A stretch of DNA of 64,000 bases, taken from the NCBI GenBank assembly GCA_944381935.1, contig CALWMN010000015.1:1-64000 (forward strand). Reading direction: 5' to 3'. The DNA is from an uncultured Mediterraneibacter sp. (GTDB lineage Bacteria; Bacillota; Clostridia; Lachnospirales; Lachnospiraceae). The position numbers were made by a program, and so were the translations under genes. Shown piece after piece: positions 59,579 to 64,000 of the stretch; the stretch's first letter is position 1; each line of letters opens with the position of its first letter. The notes beneath the pieces are model-generated. The model was not told the DNA's origin. It did not search any database and was given only the letters and a program-made list of their open reading frames with translations.

Positions 59579-60448
59579 ATGATTCTGGAAAATGAGAGGC
59601 TTCGCGTGGAAGTCTCTGAGATGGGAGCGGAGCTTATCCGTATCTGCGATAAGAAACGGGATACGGATGTCCTGTGGGAGGGAGACCCCACGTATTGGAA
59701 GAGACATTCGCCTATCCTGTTTCCCAATGTGGGGAAGACCTATAAAAATACCGTACTGATTCATGGGATACAATACCCGACTTCCCAGCACGGATTCGCA
59801 AGGGACTGTGCCTTCCAGTGTATCCGCTCTTCTGCCGCATCGGCGTCCTTCCTGCTTGCGTCAGGGGAGGAGACGAGGGAGGTATACCCCTTTGAGTTTG
59901 AACTGGTGATTACATATACGCTGGAAAAAAATGAGGTGAAAGTGTCCTGGGAGGTGAGGAACCCCTCAGAGGAGACGATCTTTTTCACGATCGGAGGGCA
60001 TCCGGCATTTCGTTTCGCACAAAAAGAAGAGTGCAAAGCAGATTATCTCCTGAAATTCCCGGGAAAAGAGAAACTGCAGTATGTCCTCATCGACCCTTCA
60101 GAAGCCGCAGTCGACCCGCAGAAGGTCTACGGTCTGAATCTGGAGGACGGGTACTGCCCCGTCACAGAAAAGCTTTTTGAGCATGATGCGCTCATCTTTG
60201 ACGGAGGGCAGTTTGATGAGGTGTGGCTGTGCCGCAAGGACAAAACGCCTTACGTCGGAATGAAGTGCAAGGGTTTCCCAAGCTTCGGAATCTGGTCAGT
60301 AAAGGATGCGCCGTTCGTATGCCTGGAGCCGTGGATGGGAAGAGCGGACGACATCGGATTCGACAGAGAGCTGTCTGAAAAGCCGAACGTGAACAGGGTG
60401 GACGCAGGAGGCTGTTTTGAGAAAGAATATGTAATCGTGGTGGCATAA
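59579..60448 (+). CDS. Aldose 1-epimerase family protein (LacX-like)
   Basis: A 289-residue galactose-mutarotase-like protein. S-Q-H-G-F-A-R-D near 71-78 carries one of the two catalytic histidines, G-G-H-P-A-F-R-F near 140-147 the other, and W-S-V-K-D-A-P near 238 is a further family block. LacX-type members interconvert anomers of sugars or sugar phosphates. Start ATG 59579 with AAAGGAGGT 6 bases upstream; the in-frame GTG at 59558 is less likely. It is followed by a bidirectional terminator facing the V-type ATP synthase operon. Confidence 0.85.
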   Translation: MILENERLRVEVSEMGAELIRICDKKRDTDVLWEGDPTYWKRHSPILFPNVGKTYKNTVLIHGIQYPTSQHGFARDCAFQCIRSSAASASFLLASGEETREVYPFEFELVITYTLEKNEVKVSWEVRNPSEETIFFTIGGHPAFRFAQKEECKADYLLKFPGKEKLQYVLIDPSEAAVDPQKVYGLNLEDGYCPVTEKLFEHDALIFDGGQFDEVWLCRKDKTPYVGMKCKGFPSFGIWSVKDAPFVCLEPWMGRADDIGFDRELSEKPNVNRVDAGGCFEKEYVIVVA

Positions 60449-60451
60449 TAC

Positions 60452-60484
60452 AGAAAGGATAGAGTGCAGAACTCTATCCTTTCT
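60452..60484. terminator. Bidirectional terminator between the LacX-like gene and the V-type ATP synthase operon
   Basis: AGAAAGGATAGAGT (60452-60465) pairs with ACTCTATCCTTTCT (60471-60484), followed by TTTG. The last codons and stop of subunit D (60474-60484) lie inside the right arm, so the hairpin begins within the coding sequence. Confidence 0.75.
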
Positions 60485-61097
60485 TTTGTTTCATCCGCTT
60501 GATCACTTTCAGCCTGGTAAATTCCTCACGGTCCTTCTCTTCCAGTGCATTGGTGATTGTATACACAAGAGAAGAATACATGGGGATCGTGATATTCTGT
60601 AAAGCGTTGGCACGCTTCTGTGTCTTTTTGATGTTGCTTGCAAGACGGTAAGCGGCGTTCTCAACCATAGAAAGCTTTACCGTAAGGTCTTTCACTTTCC
60701 GGAACGCCTCGCGCGCCTTGTCGATCGATTCATGTGTGGAGCTGAAGGCGTAAGTGGGTTTCCCCGCATCGGGCACATATTTCACGTGCGGAATTTCAGT
60801 CCCCATGATGCTGCGCGTCTGAATGGTGATCGAGTTCTCGATCGGGACAGTGTAGGCGAGAAGCTCTACCGTACTGATACCGTTCTCGATGTTGGCGCGC
60901 TGCAGGCACTGATACGCATAGGTGAAAGTCGAATCGATCTCATCCTGGATATTGCGCGCCTCGTCGATCAGGTCCATCAGCTCCCGGATCAGGATGTTTC
61001 TCTTCTTATCCATCAGGTCGTATCCCTGTCTGGCAAGCGCAAGAGAATTTTTCGCCAGCATCAGGTTGCCCTTGGTAGGAAATGTACGTGGGTCCAT
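60474..61097 (-). CDS. atpD: V-type ATP synthase subunit D
   Basis: A 207-residue central-stalk subunit of the V/A-type ATPase. The protein is a long helical hairpin: the first helix (L-M-L-A-K-N-S-L-A-L-A-R-Q-G-Y-D-L-M-D-K-K-R near 12-33, split here) contains the conserved D-L-L/M-D/E-K-K-R, and the second begins near residue 120. It couples rotation of the membrane ring to the A3B3 head. It is the third of the A-B-D genes, 12 bases after subunit B. Confidence 0.93.
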   Translation of the reverse strand: MDPRTFPTKGNLMLAKNSLALARQGYDLMDKKRNILIRELMDLIDEARNIQDEIDSTFTYAYQCLQRANIENGISTVELLAYTVPIENSITIQTRSIMGTEIPHVKYVPDAGKPTYAFSSTHESIDKAREAFRKVKDLTVKLSMVENAAYRLASNIKKTQKRANALQNITIPMYSSLVYTITNALEEKDREEFTRLKVIKRMKQKKG

Positions 61098-61109
61098 AGA
61101 ATCCCTCCT

Positions 61110-62498
61110 TTATTCGTCCTCCGGCTCCGGTTTATAGTACTTGTCGAGAATCTTCGTGTCAACCCTGTCAAGCTCTTCGCGCGGAAGCTTGCCAAGGAGC
61201 TCCCAGCCGAGATTCAGCGTCTCTTCCATGCTCCGGTTTTCGTTGACGCCCTGCCCGATGTATCGGGATTCAAATTCTTTTCCGAACTCAAGATATTTTT
61301 TGTCAATCGGGGAGAGCTCATCCTCACCGATAACGGATGCGAGGTTCCTTGCGTCTCCCACTTTGGCATAGGCGGAAAAGAGCTGGTTGGCAAGATCCTG
61401 GTGATCCTCCCGCGTAAAGCCTTCCCCGATGCCGTCCTTCATCAGACGGGACAGAGAGGGGAGAATATTAATCGGGGGATAGATAGACTGCCCGTGGAGC
61501 GGCCTGTCAAGCACGATCTGCCCCTCTGTGATATAACCTGTCAGGTCAGGGATGGGATGGGTGATGTCATCGTTGGGCATCGTCAGGATCGGGAGCTGTG
61601 TCACCGAGCCGTTTACGCCCTGTACGATACCTGCGCGCTCATAAATTGTGGCAAGCTCGCTGTACAGATACCCCGGATATCCCTTACGGCTGGGGATTTC
61701 ACCCTTCGAGGAGGAGACCTCGCGCATCGCCTCCGCGAATGAGGTCATATCCGTCAGGATGACAAGGATATGCATGTTCTGTTCAAACGCGAGGTACTCG
61801 GCTACGGTCAGCGCGACTTTCGGCGTGATAAGACGCTCGACAACAGGGTCGTTTGCGAGGTTTAAGAACATTGCAACATGATCCGCAACCCCGCTTTCCT
61901 CAAAAGTATTGCGGAAGAAATCCGCAACGTCATGCTTGACGCCCATAGCGGCGAATACAATGGCAAATTCTTCATCCGAACCCTCTCCCAGGGAGGCCTG
62001 CTTTACGATCTGGGCCGCAAGCTGGTCGTGAGGAAGCCCGTTCCCGGAAAAGATCGGAAGCTTCTGCCCACGGATCAGGGTCGTCAGTCCGTCGATGGCA
62101 GAGATGCCGGTATGGATATAGTTTCTCGGGTATTCGCGGCGTACCGGATTGAGCGGAAGGCCGTTCACATCCCGCTTCAGCGATGAGACGATCGGACCGA
62201 GGTCATCGATCGGCTGCCCGATTCCGTTGAAGGTCCGTCCCAGCATATCTGGCGAGAGTGTGATTACCATAGAATGTCCGGTCAGTTTCGTGTGTGTATT
62301 CTTCAGGGACATGTTCTCAGAACCCTCAAAAACCTGGATGACGGCTCTGTCCTCATAGATCTCCACAATGCGTCCAAGCTTGCGCTCTGTGCCGTCCACA
62401 ACAAATTCTACGATCTCATCGTAGAAAGCGTCCTGTACACCCTCCAGCGCGATCAGAGGGCCGTTGATGCTGCTTAAGCCTAAATATTCTATTGACAT
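61110..62498 (-). CDS. atpB: V-type ATP synthase subunit B (non-catalytic)
   Basis: A 462-residue subunit of the A3B3 head. [10 protein letters not shown] near 2-11 starts the beta barrel; the non-catalytic nucleotide region has [10 protein letters not shown] near 152-161 in place of a Walker A lysine loop, as is normal for [12 protein letters not shown] near 250-260 matches the family. The last residues are acidic (Y-K-P-E-P-E-D-E). It lies 15 bases after subunit A. Confidence 0.94.
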   Translation of the reverse strand: MSIEYLGLSSINGPLIALEGVQDAFYDEIVEFVVDGTERKLGRIVEIYEDRAVIQVFEGSENMSLKNTHTKLTGHSMVITLSPDMLGRTFNGIGQPIDDLGPIVSSLKRDVNGLPLNPVRREYPRNYIHTGISAIDGLTTLIRGQKLPIFSGNGLPHDQLAAQIVKQASLGEGSDEEFAIVFAAMGVKHDVADFFRNTFEESGVADHVAMFLNLANDPVVERLITPKVALTVAEYLAFEQNMHILVILTDMTSFAEAMREVSSSKGEIPSRKGYPGYLYSELATIYERAGIVQGVNGSVTQLPILTMPNDDITHPIPDLTGYITEGQIVLDRPLHGQSIYPPINILPSLSRLMKDGIGEGFTREDHQDLANQLFSAYAKVGDARNLASVIGEDELSPIDKKYLEFGKEFESRYIGQGVNENRSMEETLNLGWELLGKLPREELDRVDTKILDKYYKPEPEDE

Positions 62499-62513
62499 GA
62501 ATAAACTCCCTCC

Positions 62514-64000
62514 TTATGCGTTTTTCTCAAGTACACGCTGATAGAATGAATCAATGTCACGGCGGTACTGTGCGAACATTTCCAGTCTGTCGTTTGGCAC
62601 ATCGTATTTGATGGCGATAATGCGGTCAAAGATATTTTCCGCTTTCAGCACAGACATGGGATGCCCCATTGTCACAAGGGTCCGCGCCTGCTTATACAGA
62701 TACAGGATGGTGTCCATCATCAGAAACTGCTTTTCCATGGATACGCAGGTGTCATCTTTATGGAACGCATTCTGCTGCAGAAACCCCAGACGGATCACCC
62801 GGGCGATTTCCAGCACGAGCTTCTGGTCGTCCGGGAGCACATCGCTTCCGATGAGTTTTACGATTTCAAGGAGGCTGCTCTCCTGGTTGAGAAGTGCCAT
62901 CAGCCGGTTCCTGTAATCTACAAATTTCGGGGACACATTGTCCTGGTACCAGTGGCTTAAGTCCGTCAGATATTCGCTGTAGCTGGTAAGCCAGTGGATC
63001 GCAGGGAAATGCCTGGAGTAGGCCAGGCTCTTGTCCAGCCCCCAGAAGCAGCGCACGAAACGTTTGGTGTTCTGGGTCACAGGCTCAGAGAAGTCACCTC
63101 CCTGGGGGGAGACAGCTCCTATAATTGTAACAGACCCGTTTGTTCCGTTTAGATTCTGCATCATGCCCGCCCGCTCATAAAATGCGGAGAGCCGGGATGC
63201 CAGATATGCAGGGAACCCTTCCTCCGCCGGCATTTCTTCCAGACGGCCGGACAGCTCACGCAGGGCTTCTGCCCAGCGGGAGGTAGAGTCTGCCATAATT
63301 GCCACGTCATACCCCATGTCACGGTAGTATTCCGCCAGTGTAAGACCAGTATAAATACTCGCTTCACGTGCAGCGACAGGCATGTTGGAGGTGTTGGCGA
63401 TCAGGGTCGTGCGGTCCATCAGAGGATTGCCGCTGCGAGGGTCGGTCAGTTCGCCGAACTCTTCCAGGACCTGCGTCATCTCATTGCCTCGTTCCCCGCA
63501 TCCGATGTAGATGATAATGTCCGCATCCGCCCATTTTGCAACCTGATGCTGCATCATGGTCTTGCCGGTTCCGAACCCACCGGGGATCGCAGCAGTGCCG
63601 CCCTTGGCGATAGGAAACATGGTATCCACGATACGCTGTCCCGTAATCAGAGGCACAGACGCCGCAAAGCGGCGGCGTGACGGACGGGGCGTGCGTATGG
63701 GCCACTGCTGGGTCATGGTCAGCTTTTTCTCGGACCCGTCTGAGAGGGCGATGGTGACAAGCGTTTCGTCAATCGTGTAGTCGCCGTCAGGGACTGTCTT
63801 TGTGACCTTCCCCTCCACGTCGGGCGGCACCATACATTTATGGGTGATGGCAGGAGTCTCAGGCACCTCGGCAATGATATCGCCTCCGTGCAGATATTGC
63901 CCCGGTTTGACTGTGATGTGTGTGCTCCATTTCTTCTGGCGGTCCAGGGAATCCACGCTGACGCCCCTTGTGATAAAAGCGCCGCCGGATGATTCCGCAA
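62514..64000 (-). CDS. atpA: V-type ATP synthase subunit A (catalytic), 5' end outside the window
   Basis: The last 495 codons of the catalytic subunit; the coding frame is open to the right edge of the window, so about the first 90 residues (the N-terminal barrel and part of the bulge domain) are missing. The Walker A is G-G-F-G-T-G-K-T, close to the G-A-F-G-C-G-K-T usual in V-type A subunits, preceded by A-I-P; V-Y-I-G-C-G-E-R-G-N-E (here I-I-Y-I-G-C-G-E-R-G) and A-D-S-T-S-R-W-A-E-A-L-R follow as catalytic blocks. It hydrolyses or makes ATP, probably driven by sodium or protons; the ion cannot be told from this subunit. Confidence 0.94.
   Translation of the reverse strand, partial: AESSGGAFITRGVSVDSLDRQKKWSTHITVKPGQYLHGGDIIAEVPETPAITHKCMVPPDVEGKVTKTVPDGDYTIDETLVTIALSDGSEKKLTMTQQWPIRTPRPSRRRFAASVPLITGQRIVDTMFPIAKGGTAAIPGGFGTGKTMMQHQVAKWADADIIIYIGCGERGNEMTQVLEEFGELTDPRSGNPLMDRTTLIANTSNMPVAAREASIYTGLTLAEYYRDMGYDVAIMADSTSRWAEALRELSGRLEEMPAEEGFPAYLASRLSAFYERAGMMQNLNGTNGSVTIIGAVSPQGGDFSEPVTQNTKRFVRCFWGLDKSLAYSRHFPAIHWLTSYSEYLTDLSHWYQDNVSPKFVDYRNRLMALLNQESSLLEIVKLIGSDVLPDDQKLVLEIARVIRLGFLQQNAFHKDDTCVSMEKQFLMMDTILYLYKQARTLVTMGHPMSVLKAENIFDRIIAIKYDVPNDRLEMFAQYRRDIDSFYQRVLEKNA

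Noticed and set aside
1-64000. CRISPR arrays, rRNA or tRNA genes
   Set aside because: No regularly spaced repeat arrays or rRNA-like stretches were seen and no cloverleaf was recognised by eye in the intergenic gaps; a covariance scan could still find a small RNA.

Overview
The window looks like part of a chromosome from an anaerobic gut Firmicute of the Lachnospiraceae (Clostridia), close to 50% G+C. The grounds are the V-type ATP synthase (A-B-D), a DnaE-type Pol III alpha next to pfkA and murI, many sugar ABC systems with lipoprotein binding proteins, ROK, LacI and AraC sugar regulators, and strong AGGAGG ribosome sites. Genus cannot be settled from the sequence alone.

Layout. 1-850 is the edge of a mobile element (TnpV and the start of another gene). 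839-6218 holds a PLP aminotransferase (CobD/HisC-like) divergent from a four-gene siderophore/iron ABC importer of the YclNOPQ/CeuBCDE type; the leader between them has two identical-arm inverted repeats and an intrinsic terminator, and the first permease appears to start at AUU. 6378-21890 is one long sugar-catabolic island: class II aldolase, ribose-type ABC importer with two permeases, zinc polyol/sugar dehydrogenase, D-2-hydroxyacid dehydrogenase, FGGY kinase, two tandem aldo-keto reductases, SDR dehydrogenase, RbsD-like mutarotase, MFS carrier and a ROK regulator. Its substrate cannot be assigned and it is the best candidate for an undescribed pathway.

21985-32100 is a mixed accessory stretch: an O6-alkylguanine-DNA methyltransferase remnant, yaaA, yccF, a DUF1648 protein, Fe/Mn superoxide dismutase, a Cof-type phosphatase, a MATE exporter, and a four-gene minus-strand unit (zinc-ribbon membrane protein plus an ABC-2 exporter). 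32160-35318 encodes an EndoQ-like PHP nuclease fused to a UvrD-type helicase.

35557-42130 is a glucuronide locus: GH2 beta-glucuronidase with the N-x-K motif, GPH symporter, GH3 enzyme and a divergent AraC regulator. 42171-48943 is an alpha-glucoside locus: a MalEFG-type ABC importer, a GH31 glucosidase, and a divergent LacI regulator with two near-identical operators each placed just downstream of a -10 box. From 48975 the content is housekeeping: CvfB-like S1 protein, a small conserved protein, dnaE, pfkA, murI, a DUF1934 protein, a small membrane protein, cardiolipin synthase, a secreted FKBP/trigger-factor-like lipoprotein, a LacX-like epimerase and the end of the V-type ATP synthase operon, whose subunit A runs off the right edge. 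No rRNA, tRNA or CRISPR array was recognised.
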